64,000 nucleotides of DNA from Planoprotostelium fungivorum. Taxonomy: Eukaryota > Evosea > Variosea > Cavosteliida > Cavosteliaceae. Below the pieces are notes generated by a model. That model searched no databases, was not told the DNA's origin, and saw only the letters and a program-made list of their open reading frames with translations. Numbering within the stretch: position 1 is the stretch's first letter; every line of letters begins with the position of its first letter. The position numbers and the translations under genes were made by a program. Below, piece after piece: positions 35,583 through 46,993 of this stretch. Location of the stretch: contig MDYQ01000599.1 of the NCBI GenBank assembly GCA_003024175.1, positions 124,001 through 188,000 on the forward strand. The letters run 5' to 3'.

Positions 35583-37216
35583 ATGAGGTGTGTGCTATCG
35601 TTTGACCCTCTTACCCCTTTATCTAAAAATCCTACAGCGCAATACAAGGAGAGCCCAGCCTGGAATTTCAAGGTTCGAAGGTGGAATTATGCCCAACCTT
35701 TGAGAAGATGGGATTGAGGGACGAACTCCTCCGCGGTATATTCGCATACGGTGAGTCTTTTTGGGTGTATTGAGGATCACAACTCAACCGTAGATCAGAT
35801 TTCAAAAAGCCCTCGGCCATCCAACAGAGAGCCATCGCACCCATTATTACTGGACGTGATGTTATCGCTCAAGCACAGAGTGGAACTGGTAAGACGGCCA
35901 CCTTCTCTATCGGGTGAGCGTGCGAAACTCTCGGTGTTCGGATCACTGAACATCGTCGCAGAGTCCTGCAGCTCGTCGATACCTCCGTGAGAGAGACACA
36001 AGCACTCATCCTATCACCGACTCGTGAGCTTGCACAACAGATCCAAAAGGTGATATCTCCACTCACATCCTCACTCATTTCATTTCCATCCTCCCCTCCG
36101 TCTCCATCTGACGTCTCTCATCAGGTCTGCCTGTCTCTTGGAAGTTACATGAGCGTCGGAGTCAGAGGCGTCGTGGGAGGAAAGTCTGTCGGAGAAGACA
36201 TCCGTGCCCTCGAGCAGGGAGTTCAGGTACATGCATCTCGACATGCACCTTCCGTATCACGCCTCACCTCTTAACAGGTCGTCTCTGGTACTCCAGGTCG
36301 TGTGTTCGACATGATCTCCAGGAACGTTCTCCGCACCCGCAACATCAAGATGTTGGTTCTCGATGAGGCCGATGAAATGCTCAACCAGGGATTCAAGGTG
36401 AAGCTTTCCCTCTCTCCTCTTCTGACACCCTCTCAGGAGCAAATCTACGACATCTACCGTTTCTTGCCACCCGCCACCCAGATCGTCGTGGTATCAGCGA
36501 CACTGACTCAGGATGTCTTAGACATGACCAGAAAGTTCATGACCGACCCCATTCGCATCCTCGTCAAGCGTGATGAGCTGACCCTGGAGGGCATCAAGCA
36601 GTTCTTCGTTGCCGTGGAGAAGGAAGAGTGGAAGTTTGACACCCTCTGCGACCTCTACGACACTCTCGTCATCACTCAGGCCGTCATCTTCTGTAACACG
36701 AAGAGGAAGGTCGACTGGTTGACAGACAAGATGAGAAAGAGCAACTTCACCGTATCTTCCATGCACGGAGAGATGCCTCAGAAGGAGAGAGAGCAGATCA
36801 TGGAGCAGTTTAGAAACGCAGAGACGTGAGTTTCACGCGAAATTTCCGTGGAATTCGACTGAAATCGTGCAGGAGAGTCCTCATCACCACCGATCTGTGG
36901 GCGAGAGGTATCGACGTCCAGCAAGTGAGTGGCCGTCTACAACGTTGTAGATGGAGACTGAACGTGGTAGGTGTCTCTCGTCATCAATTACGATCTCCCC
37001 AACAACAGAGAGCTGTACATCCACAGAATCGGTCGCAGTGGTAGATTCGGTAGAAAGGGAGTTGCCATCAACTTTGTCAAGAGCGATGACATCAAGATCC
37101 TCAGAGACATCGAGCAGTTTTATGCCACACAGATTGTGAGTTTGATGGAGGAGGGGTGATGCTGACGTGATGTGCAGGATGAGATGCCCGTGAGCGTCAC
37201 CGATCTGATGAGTTGA
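35583..37216 (+). CDS. EIF4A3: eIF4A3, DEAD-box helicase of the exon junction complex
   Basis: eIF4A3 clamps spliced mRNA as the core of the exon junction complex. A mini-exon ATGAG at 35583 joins to give [14 protein letters not shown], then [20 protein letters not shown]. All helicase motifs are present: [10 protein letters not shown] (Q), AQSGTGKT (I), [28 protein letters not shown] (II), SATL (III), [23 protein letters not shown] and [13 protein letters not shown] (VI). Near-identity to animal eIF4A3 in [20 protein letters not shown] and the ending [12 protein letters not shown] separates it from eIF4A1/2. Intron 36925-36970 (46 nt) carries the shared palindrome, so a splicing factor gene itself contains one. 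Confidence 0.96.
36936..36951. repeat. Intron palindrome (eIF4A3)
   Basis: Perfect TCTACAACGTTGTAGA in the 46-nt intron 36925-36970, 11 nt after the 5' splice site. The splice restores [14 protein letters not shown], which matches the family exactly. Confidence 0.95.
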
Positions 37217-37386
37217 AGTTCTGGAATAAAAGATGGAGTAATGTGTCGGTGAAAATCAGATCGAGAGATGCAGGGACGGATGTGGAGTCGATGTCGGGTG
37301 AACATGAGATGTGAACGTGTTCGGCGTCCTTATTCTTCGTTCTCGGGGCATTTCTCTTCAAAAGATGGTGCGTGTTGTCCATATCG

Positions 37387-38276
37387 ATGGCTGATGTGAT
37401 TTATACAGTTCGACCGACGATCAATGAGCGGCCGAGGAATGCAGAAGAGGTGATCACATATATCCTGTGACTCCAATGGCGATTGATTCATCATCACAAA
37501 GGCACGTCTGGAGGTGGCTAAGAGGCAAGCTCTATCTGAAGCGACAGAAGGATGGAGTGATTCGTGAGCTGACATTTTCTTTACAATGATTGAGACTGGA
37601 GACAGCGAGTCTGGATATGATCCATATGTCTATGGAAATTGGCTAGCAGAGTCACGTATCAAACAAGCTATATCAGAAGGTAAATTTGACGATGCTGCCA
37701 CGTGAGAAGAAGATCCATCTACATCATCATTAATCATACACAGGGGTAAGCCCTTAGAATCTTTGACTGAATACGAGAATCCATTCTTAGATCGCATCGA
37801 AGTCCACGCACATAAGGTACGTACTCCGTCGTTCTCATTCTGAGACACAAGCAGCTGATGAAGAGGAATGGAGCGAGACCTGAATGGGTGGAGAAGAATG
37901 CAGAGATCTGTGAAAAACTCGCACAGCAGAGACAACTATTATACGAAGGGTTTCGACGTAGGCATCGGTGAGCATGGATGATGCAAAGAAGAGTCAAAAC
38001 TGATGGAAGGGCAGAGTCATCAGACAAACAGAAAGACCTGATGGAGGGTTTCTGTCGAGATGGTTGCAGGGAACAACAGCGACACCATCATCCTCTTTAG
38101 AGAGCCGAGAGGAGGAATGGAAGAGAGTTCAAGAGGAGTTTGCGAGAGAGTTACAGGCGATCAACAAGACGATACATAGTTACAATGCCATGGTCCCCAT
38201 GCACATCCAGTTCAGTGTCTTACACTTGGAACGAGAGATGGAAAGACTGGAAGAGAGGCGAATAGATTCGAAATGA
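37387..38276 (+). CDS. DUF1992 / DNAJC28-conserved-domain protein
   Basis: Start ATG 37387 (MADVIYTVRPTINERPRNAE) gives an in-frame chain across five or six short introns. The DUF1992 core is clear: NWLAESRIKQAISEGKFDDA, GKPLESLTEYENPFLDR, LMKRNGARPEWVEKNAEI and CEKLAQQRQLLYEGFRRRHR. A helical C-terminus follows (EEEWKRVQEEFARELQAINK, FSVLHLEREMERLEERRIDS). In animals this domain sits in DNAJC28, a J-protein-like, possibly mitochondrial or Golgi-linked protein; no J domain is seen here, as in bacterial and plant DUF1992 proteins. Molecular role unknown. Confidence 0.82.
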
Positions 38277-38985
38277 GAAAGATCTACGTGTGCACAGAGT
38301 GAAGAATGTGAGAGTGGCTGACCTCTCCATCTCACCTTCTGATTCGATGACAAGTCCGTCTGATCCCGACACACCAAATTCAAATTTCGCACCAGTAATT
38401 TGGGTAATTTGAAGGAGACGAGCAGAGAGGATCAGTTCTGAATAGACCTCTCCTCTTAAAATGAGAGAACTAGCACTTTGATATACACTCTCCCAATCTT
38501 CACCCACGGCCCTCGCAACGGGGCCAGAAAACAATGATAGCCTGGAAGCACGATATCACCATCCCAGATCTCGGTCTCACTCACCAAGCTTCAGACGCTA
38601 TCTCATGTGATGGTGTCGCGAGCTCTCCTTGCTGCGACCAGACCAGAAATACCCACTACTTTCGGCAACTTTGTATGCCTCCTCTATACCGATCCGAAAC
38701 GACAGGACACAGCCCCTGTGATGATTGATATTTAGAAGGTCTCCCCACCTGTAGGGGCCGATATATTTTTCACATCACGGTAAGGTTTAGACTTGAGGTC
38801 ACCTGTGCGCTCACATTTTCCTCTTCGATCTCCGAGTGGTGCCCGCGGTTTGACAGGAACGTCAAATGCGACATTTATGCGATTCCGAGCTAGACCAGAG
38901 CCAGATTCGCAGATTTGCGCAAGAGCGCAAAAGGCAAGGTCGAGACTGAGAAAGGGAGAAGGGCATTTCCAACCGAACCGGAACC
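38277..38985. other. Intergenic, promoter region of the Psi-like gene
   Basis: 709 bp between the DUF1992 gene and the surface-protein gene, both plus strand. There are short frames on both strands (for example 38220-38534 minus and 38534-38728 plus) with no recognisable content. The last 200 bp should hold the promoter of the next gene, but I see no clear TATA box. Confidence 0.45.
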
Positions 38986-41173
38986 ATGAGAGCCGCCTGC
39001 ATCGTCGCCCTTCTGTTTGCTGCAGCCACCATGGCCGCTTTAGAGGATACGATGAACCTCGCAGTGGTCATCCACGATTACTTCCCCTGCGTTCCAGATG
39101 AGTGGGTGTCTAATCCACCCAACGGAAAGAAAGCACTGATGACCATGGCCAACTGCCACGAGACCGTTCAGCCCCAGCAATTCACTAAGGGAAGGTGAAC
39201 GTCACGACATGTCTCGATTAGTTCTGAAGAGAAACAGATGGGGATACGGACAGCAGGCTCCCCTACTCAACATGGTCGCAAACACTCTGGACAAGAACAG
39301 AAAGATGGTTTACATCAAGGTGAAATGCCCGTTTCCCCCTCTAAACTCACACTCTTCGCAGGAAGACGCACCCAACGGACAGACCGACGGAAACCACCAA
39401 GTCAAGGACGCCGCCACATTCGCCAAGTACGTCCTCTCATTCCCATACGAATCGTCCACTCACATTTCGAATCAGATGGTGGAGCTCCGCATGGCCCGGA
39501 CAGGACCCCATCAACTACAATCTCACTCTCACCCTCGACCGTAACACCGGTGTCTACGGTATCGATGTGTCCGGATTCTTCCCCATCGAGAACCGAGGCT
39601 GGGGCAACAACCAGAACATCGAGCAGAACCACAACTACGGTTTCTGCGTGGAGGCCCACGGTGCTTTCGTCTACAACAAGACCGCCACCCTCACATTCGT
39701 CGGAGATGATGATCTCTGGATCTTCTTGAACAACCAACTCGCCTTCGATCTGGGAGGCCTCCACAACGCCTACGGCAGCACGAAGAAGCTCGGTGACCTC
39801 CCCTTCGCTGGCACCATGAAGGATGGATGGTCTTACCCCTTTGACATGTTCTACTGCGAGAGACAGTCGGTCAACTCCAACCTCAAGCTGCAGACAACCA
39901 TGAACATCTACTGCCCCGATAACCAGTACGACGGCTGTGGAGTCTGCCAAGGAAAATGCGAGTGTAAGCCACCCCCGGCCGTCGACGCCTGCACCGTTGC
40001 CATCTTGTCCCCCGCCACCTGTACCTACACCCTCGACAAGTCCAACTCCACCGCAAAGTGCAACGCAAAGAACAACTTGTGCTACACTTACGCTTGTGAT
40101 CCCAACGGTGCCACCGGTAACTGTGACGTCGTCAAGAGCACGGCGAAGCCTTCGAACAATGTCTGCCAGAACCCCGCAGACTGCCCTAACCCTGCCGTCG
40201 GCTGGCAGGTGACTCCAAAGGTATGCCCTGGTAAGACCGGAAATGCTACCTGTTACCCCGGATACTGTGACCTCAACAACAATGGATGCCAAGTGTCGAC
40301 TGATAACGTCTGCGAGGGTGCCTGCGCCAAGGTGGGGAGGAGAAGATGGCGAGTTGTAGACTGACTCCTTCAGTTCCCCTGTGATTCAGTTCCTTGCTCC
40401 ACCGTGAGATGCGTCAACACAAAGACTTCCGTTCCCGCCGGTTACACCTACGTTAAGACAGATCGTACCTGCAAAGTGAGTTCTCCGCAAAATTTCACCG
40501 TCTCACGAAACTCCAGATCGAATCTACCACCGTTCCCAAGAACACGAGCTGCGTCGGCTGGTACTGCGATCTCACCCAGGGTAGTAACGGCGCTCCCGCC
40601 TTCGAGTACAAATACCCCCTCGCTCAGAACAGCTGCCTCACCGTCCAATGCATCGACGATGGTATTCCCACTCTCAACATCACCCACGTTCTCTGCGACG
40701 ACAACGACGCCTGCACCGTTGACAGCTGCGACCCCCTCACCGGTGGCTGCATCTTCACTCCTCTGGACTTCAAGCCCGCTCAGAACAACTCTTGCCTCAT
40801 CACTTCGTGTGATCCTTCCTTCGGTGTCACACAGACCAACATCACTTGCAAGGGTGTAGACTGTCACCAGGACCCCACCCTCGTGAGTCTCATCATGATT
40901 GTCATCATCACGGACAGAGACTCATCGTCTATACAGGAGGGATGCTGCTACTGCAAGGGCTTCGATTTCACGCCGGTCAAGATTGCCGCCGGTGTCATTG
41001 CTGGAGCCGTCGTGGGAGGCGCGGCCGGTGCCGCCATTTTGGGATTCGGAGCGAAGAAGGGTTATGACTTCTTCTCTGCCAGCCAGGCTGCCGCCGGAGG
41101 TGTTCAGAACAACCCGATGTACCAGGGAAGCCAGACTGGAGGTGTTAATCCCCTGCACGAGGCTTCTGCTTAG
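38986..41173 (+). CDS. PA14/fibro-slime (Psi-like) secreted or cell-surface protein
   Basis: Resembles the Dictyostelium prespore-inducing-factor (Psi) family: a signal peptide (MRAACIVALLFAAATMAA), a PA14-type fibro-slime domain and Cys-rich repeats. The domain core reads SGFFPIENRGWGNN, NYGFCVEAHGAFVYNKTATL, FVGDDDLWIFLNNQLAFDLG and FDMFYCERQSVNSNLKLQTT. Then come Cys-rich modules (CGVCQGKCECKPPPAV, CDDNDACTVDSCDPLTGGC) typical of these proteins. A hydrophobic helix (IAAGVIAGAVVGGAAGAAIL) and a short cytoplasmic tail (NPMYQGSQTGGVNPLHEASA) make it a type I membrane protein. Exons are long and GC-richer than neighbours, suggesting strong expression. It is the best single lineage marker here. 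Confidence 0.88.
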
Positions 41174-41255
41174 AATGCAGTGTATGTTTATTAAATTTAT
41201 GTTCTCGCAGACACGGTCGTTCTTGTTGATTTAGTGAGTCGAAACGATGGGGGGT

Positions 41256-41370
41256 TTATCTTTTCCTTCTCTTTGGTTTGGATGGACCCATGGAGGCTAA
41301 TTTCTCCTTCTCTTTCTTATCTTTCCCTCTCTTGCCTCCTCTTTCTTCTTCTTCTTCCTCTTCTTCTTCT

Positions 41371-41420
<50 letters not shown>

Positions 41421-43794
41421 TTCCTCTTCCTCTTCTTCCTTTTTCACGTTCTTCTTGAATGCATTCAGATTTAGTCCATGTCCATCCACCTCACCTTCTT
41501 CGACACATATTCATCCAATGTACCCTTCCTCTTCTTTCCCCTCTCCTCCTTCTCTTCCTTCACCTTCCCTCCCTTCTCTTCCTTGACTTTCTCTTCCTTC
41601 ACCTTCCCTCCCTTCTCTTCCTTGACTTTCTCCTTCTTCACCTTCACCTCTGGAAACAACTCCCTCCAGCTTCCATCTCTCAACCTCTCATCCCCTACTC
41701 CCTTCACCCTCTCTCCACAGCCATCACATCACACCCTCACCTCCATACATTCCAACCTTGTACGCGTGACCCATGGCATCTAAACAACGCTTCCTTCTCT
41801 CTCCCTCGTCGAACATAGGAAGAGGATAGTCTTCTCCAATGATACACCCCGCCGCCTTCTGCTCTGCCTTTGGTGCTCTCCAAGGCTGCTCCTCTTCAGA
41901 TGCACGTTCCAACGTCTCCCACCTCATAGATGTACTTGTCCGGAAATTTCGACAGCTCCGGACAATAGTGTCGTACCAATCGTCCCGTCTTGTCGTACTT
42001 CTTGGGAAAGGCGATGGGGCTGTAGACTCTGTGGTACTGATGGAAGAAGGCAGAGGCAGACAACCACTGCCAGTTTCCAGAGTTACACGCGGCCTCGTGG
42101 TCGATCAGCCACTCTTCGAAGACTTCCTGGAGATTTCCGTGAGTTTTCTGGCGGGAAAGTGGACTGACCTGGCCCCTCTCCCAACTGATGTAACAGTGTC
42201 CTCTCGTTAAGAAACAAGCGACAGAGTGTCGGCCGAGGTGGTGGATGAAGCCCTCGTGCTTCAGTTGTCTCATGAGTGCGTCAATCCACGGGAAGCCTGG
42301 GAAGGTGAGTGATGTGTCGACGTCGACAAGTACGTACCGGTACGTCCCTCCTTCCACCGGGTGAACCATTCTTCCGCTTCACCGTCCCTCTCTTGGCCGT
42401 TGACTCTTCCTTCTTCGTCGTAACTGATCACGTGAGACGTACGGTACGTATGAGATAATACGTACGAGTTGCGTAAGGCCCATGGGATGAACCTGCATTC
42501 CTTGTTGCCCTCCATCCTCTCGAAATTTTCCCAACCAGCTTGACAGCAGAAGTACATGTCCCTGAACATCAACTGACCGGGAAGGTTTGTGGGGAAACTC
42601 GACTTTTTCCCCTTGAATTTCGCCACGGACTCCTCCACCTGCCCGAATAATTGAGCCTCCCCCCTCCCCACCGTACTCTCACCTTGTACCAGAAAGTCCT
42701 GACGGACAACGTGCCAAAGTGCAAGTGAGCCGACAAGTTGGTCGTTGCGGGAGGTAAGAATTGAGTGGGAGGAGTGTCTGGCTTGGAAAACTTTGCCGTC
42801 TTCTCTATGTCGTCCGTGTATTCAGTCAGCATCTTCAGGGCGACGGATTCTCCACCGCGCCATGGAGAAGTGGCGGGTTTGAGACCCAGCTCTTCGAAGG
42901 TGGGAACGGAGAAGTCTCCCTTGGGCCCTCTAATGGAATCGTAGCAGACGGCAGGCTGCATCATGATGAGTATAGTGAGATGGAGGAGGAGAAGGTTTCG
43001 AGTGGATTCACCTTCTCTCTCTGTTCAGCGTTGAGATCTTCTGCATCATCGACTGACTGACTTTCGATGTCCAGATCTGTTCTAGATGAGATGACCTATT
43101 GACGAATGAGATCACACCGAGATCGCCGGGATCAGGAAGAGAAGTCGGTGTGGGTAGAGGATGTTCGGGTGGGCCCATCTTCTCTGTGATCTTGGAGAGG
43201 GCGTTGATGGTGTTGGGTGGCTTTCCTTTGTTCCTCTTTAGAACTTCATCGACGTCCCACAGTGTTCGACCCGATACCGAGATGACCTGATTAGATTGTA
43301 TCAGGTGACATCGAGAGAAGGCAGTGGACTCACCTCCACTTTCAGTTTTCTCATCATCTCCATCACTTGATCATCTCGAGATCTACCGTAGGTGTCGGTG
43401 TCCTATATTCGTGTCAGATGGAAGATCATTGGTGCAGCTGGGTACCTTCTCGAAGACAAGGTGGGTGATCTTCCACTGCTTCACAACGATGGGAAGGATT
43501 TGAAGAGGTGGACCTCTCAAGACATGTAATTTGGATTTCGGGTTGATCTTCGTGATGTTTTCAGACAATTGGCTTTGAGAATCGAGCAGAAACTGCCAGC
43601 GATTGACTCCAACCTGAAATAGTTCAATACAGATAGAATGTATAGAAACCCACTCTGGCATGGAACACATAATGGTCGTCCCAGGTCCAAACGGGATACA
43701 AACACTCAGGTTCTAACTCCAAAGCTTTCGAGAGTGCTGGCGAATCGTGAAGCCTCAAGTCCGTTCGAAACCAGTAGATGACCCTGGGTGGCAT
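41256..43794 (-). CDS. (6-4) photolyase / animal-type cryptochrome
   Basis: Flavoprotein that repairs UV (6-4) photoproducts or senses blue light. Start ATG 43794 gives MPPRVIYWFRTDLRLHDSPA. The FAD domain is strongly of (6-4) type: TGFPWIDALMRQLKHEGFIH, HHLGRHSVACFLTRG (both active-site His present), NSGNWQWLSASAFFHQYHRV, YSPIAFPKKYDKTGRLVRHY, LSKFPDKYIYE and AGCIIGEDYPLPMFD. Conservation of the HxxxH pair and the Trp near WQWLSASAFF favours a repair enzyme, though a dual role is possible. The C-terminal tail is unusual: Lys/Glu repeats (VKEEKGGKVKEEKVKEEKGG), a run of over 30 Glu (about 41340-41440), and a basic, NLS-like end (GPSKPKRRKR). Intron 42297-42337 holds a 14-nt palindrome. Confidence 0.9.
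41336..41442 (-). repeat. GAA/GAG microsatellite encoding poly-Glu
   Basis: An almost pure pyrimidine run on the plus strand (TTCTTCCTC units), read on the minus strand as more than 30 Glu in the photolyase tail. Tracts of this kind are length-variable. Confidence 0.9.
42315..42328. repeat. Different palindrome in a photolyase intron
   Basis: TGTCGACGTCGACA, a perfect 14-nt palindrome in the 41-nt minus-strand intron 42297-42337, 9 nt after the 5' splice site. A second palindrome, ACGTACCGGTACGT (42332-42345), spans the exon-intron junction itself. The splice restores EGRTGFPWIDALM. Confidence 0.85.
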
Positions 43795-43942
43795 GATGTT
43801 ACTGTTGCCGTTGTGGGTCACGTGTTTCATTTATATTGTGAAATCTCCCCAACTTACGTATTTACGTGACATACAAAAATTGAGAGCACAACAACACGAG
43901 TCTACTCATGATGTAGACGTGAAGATGATGAATAGCCTTCCT

Positions 43943-46891
43943 TTATGTGCTCCAGTAAGGACCTACAGTCTTCTCGAAAAAGTCCAACAGGTGAGCTCTC
44001 AACTCCTCCATCTCTCTCAGAACTTCATGGCCATCCTTCTTGTAATGCTTCGAGAGGATGTTACGTGACTTCTCTGCGTTTTCGATGGAGAGAACAAATT
44101 GTTCATCGTTGTAGTAGATGCTGGCGATCTGTTTGGCATGAGTCAGACACAATGTGTGGATGAGATGATGAAGGAGGTGATGATGATGGTGACCTTGGCG
44201 TATTCGTGGCCGAGCTCGGGAGAATCTTCACCAAAATTGCGTTCGTTCACTTCAATTGCTTTGGCCACATGTTCCGCAGCTGCCTTCCATTCCTGCATGT
44301 CATCGTCAGTATCGATCGCTCATCATCCATCATCATCATCATGTGACCGCGACTCACCTTCCTCGACGCATGGATCTCTCCTATGGCATCGTTCACCTCC
44401 CCTATTTTCAGATGAAATTTCGTGTACAACTTGTTCCTCTTCTCCAAACACTTTCTATACCACTGGATCGCCGTATCGATCTCCTGTCTCTCCTTGTACT
44501 CCCTCGCCTTATCAAAGTACTGATCGGCCATCTACAACGAGTCAGTGGCAGGTTGTAGATCGACGTGCGTCTCCCACCTCTTCATCTTCTTCTAATTTTC
44601 GCACTGGTACTGTGATCTTGCACCTCCTGCATTGTAATCTGTCGCTCTTATCGTTCGTCCATCCATTCATCTCTTGCAATTGGATGCCACATCGATTCGG
44701 ACAATTGAAGCCTCCAGTGTCCTCACGCCTGTCGACATTTCAGCGTCGACATTCATGATGTAGTCTCACGATCTGCATGTGGGACACTGACAGTCGAAGA
44801 AATATTGTTTCTTGAGGTGAAATTGTCTTCCCTTGTAGCCCATGTGTCCTGCGTGGGGTCCGTAGCAGTGAGACACCTCGGCTCCCTCTACAATGTCTTC
44901 GGTAGATCTGTGGATGAGTCAGTATACTCGATCTACAACGAGCCACACCTGATCACGATCTTTCTACCTGTGGGGATGAGTTTTCATCGAGTTCTGGACT
45001 CACCCTCGTAGGCGACGAGTGTGTTGGGTGAACAAGAGTGGTTCAAGAGAGATGAAGTTACGTACAAAGCTTCAGCGATTCTCTTCTGTCGGTACTGCTT
45101 GACGCTGTCTCTGCGAGGGTTCAGAATACTCCACGAAATTTCTCCGTCGACACACTTTCTCTCCGGCTCGTCGACCATCTCAGTGATGGCGTGTACGTTC
45201 GTACGTAACTGACAGAGGTGATGGAGAATTCCGTCGAATTCCCACGAGTTTTCTCCGGATTCTCTCAGGCACAATACGGCCATGGATGCATTGAACAGAT
45301 TGTCCAGCAGATCGATGAGGGGAAACTCATCGAAATGTGGAAGGAGTGATTGTACAGAGCGGTAATCCGCTGAAAAATTTCAGAAATCGATCTACACCGT
45401 TGTAGATCACCGTTGAATCGGCCCGATTCATCCGTGCCGGGTATACTGTCTCCCACGGAAGATCCGTCGGAATCTCCGTCGTCGTCCCTCTCCACTCCGA
45501 TCTGTCTCTGAAAATTGCGACGCGCGACGATGCGAAGGGTCAAAATCAACTGAGTGGGGGCTTTTTGATAGAAGGCACTGCCGCTGGCGGCCGTCAGTTA
45601 CAGTTGTAGACGGACGATTCACCATTCTCCATCGTGATACCACTTGGAATAATCCACGCATTTCTTAGAACAGAATCTCGCCACACAGCATCGGTTGCAA
45701 CTGTATCTCGTCAGATATCGTCCATCTACAACGTTGTAGATGATGACTCACGGTACGAACGCGCGGGTGACTTTGAAGCAGTGGTGGCACCTTTCATTCT
45801 CGTGATCTCTCAACAGAACGGCAGCGTATGGGTCTTCGGAGATTATGATTTCTCCGTGGGGAATGGGACTGGAAGCGACGAAATGTCGACCAACAACCGT
45901 CGACAGCTGGAGGTCGAGGCTGGCTGATGCGTTGGCGATATCGGTGTGGAGGCGAGGGGGAGAGAGATAATTGTTTTTCTTGTTGGCTGTGCTATCATCA
46001 ATATTTCATGCGATCATTGATGATGTGATCATCGACATTGTGATGTGATTATTGATGATGCGATGTGATAATATAAGATAAATAAGTAGAAGGAAAGAAG
46101 GCGCACTCTTGGATGATGGATCGGTCGGTTGTGTTGTGTCCTCCTTCAAGCCAGAAGTTGCTTTCTCTAGGTTCTTCTTGATGGCATCACGCTCTTTATC
46201 ATCTCCACATTGTTCGCTCGCTTTTTGAAAATCGGAAATAGCCTCTTTCCACCTGCATCGACGTGAACATCACCTTATGACTCACAAGATCTTCACCTCT
46301 TCTCGGCCATGTAACACAATCCTCTCCTCTGCAATATCTTATATTTCTTCTCCTTCGGATATTCGTTGCTCTCTATAGCCCGCGTGGCATCCTCGATGGC
46401 GTCTGAGAAGTGATCGAGATGGAAGAGTGCAGCTGAGCGATTTGCATAGCCAAAGGATAATTCCTCAGATCCGCGTGGTGATGTCAAGACCAACTGACTT
46501 TCAAATTAGTAATCACAATTGTGATGATGTGATGGAGCTGGTAGAGGAGAAAGAAGGTGCGGGATGTTGATGTTACCTGAGAATAACATTCTAACGACTC
46601 TTTGATCCTCTTCCTCTGAAAATGATCGTTCCCCTTCTTCTTCCAATCCATCGCATCTTTCAACGATTTGCCACAGACATTCCTCTTTCTCAATTTGTTG
46701 ATGTTGAGCCGGCTGGCATTCTCTTCCACGTACCTCTGCACCTCTTCCTTCTTCTGTTCGAAGCTGTGATCTCTGATCTTGGTGGTGAATTCCTCTAATT
46801 CGAGTTCCACAGAAGAAGGCCATCGAAAGTCCAGATCATCTTGTGGCAGCATGCTGATGGAGCAACTGTGCTCTAAGTCTTCCCTGGTCAC
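43943..46891 (-). CDS. SMYD4-like TPR-SET-MYND protein
   Basis: Architecture TPR-SET-MYND-SET-TPR as in SMYD4, a putative lysine methyltransferase. The start near 46891 (MTREDLEHSCSISML) leads to TPR motifs (DAMDWKKKGNDHFQRKRIKE, GYANRSAALFHLDHFSDAIE, KILQRRGLCYMAEKRWKEAI). After an intergenic-like stretch (about 45960-46180) comes the SET start ASSPIPHGEIIISEDPYAAV, the MYND finger (CHHCFKVTRAFVPCNRCC, FCSKKC), the SET core SSLLNHSCSPNTLVAYEG, and the post-SET end YGPHAGHMGYKGRQF with FDCQCPTC. C-terminal TPRs follow. Splices over 45701-45751 and 45370-45410, both carrying the palindrome, keep the frame. I could not exclude that the N-terminal TPR part is a separate gene. Confidence 0.75.
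44530..44560. repeat. Inverted CTACAAC arms in a SMYD4-like intron
   Basis: ATCTACAAC and its exact complement GTTGTAGAT are separated by 13 nt. The pair lies at the 3' end of a minus-strand intron that ends GACTCGTTGTAG just before MADQYFDKA. It is a looser stem-loop version of the palindrome. Confidence 0.7.
45390..45407. repeat. Intron palindrome (SMYD4-like, first)
   Basis: ATCTACACCGTTGTAGAT in the 41-nt minus-strand intron 45370-45410, only 3 nt after the 5' splice site. The splice gives GRFNADYRSVQS. Confidence 0.88.
45724..45741. repeat. Intron palindrome (SMYD4-like, second)
   Basis: Perfect ATCTACAACGTTGTAGAT in the 51-nt minus-strand intron 45701-45751, 10 nt after the 5' splice site. 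The splice builds the MYND finger (FVPCNRCCVARFCSKKC). Confidence 0.92.
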
Positions 46892-46993
46892 CTACTTCTA
46901 TTTTTATTTTTCGTAAGTGTAGGACCTGCGAAGTCATGTCAAAAAAGTCAAGCAAAACATTTCATCTCCCTCCACGAAGTGCAGACCTCTCTG

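Noticed and set aside
39402-40292. 296-codon minus-strand frame
   Set aside because: It is antisense to the well-supported Psi-like surface protein and is Val/Gly-rich from its GC-rich codons; no domain.
42425-42475. A further palindrome intron in the photolyase gene (GTACGGTACGTA repeats)
   Set aside because: The region is clearly intronic and self-complementary, but I could not fix splice sites that keep the frame, so it is not counted.
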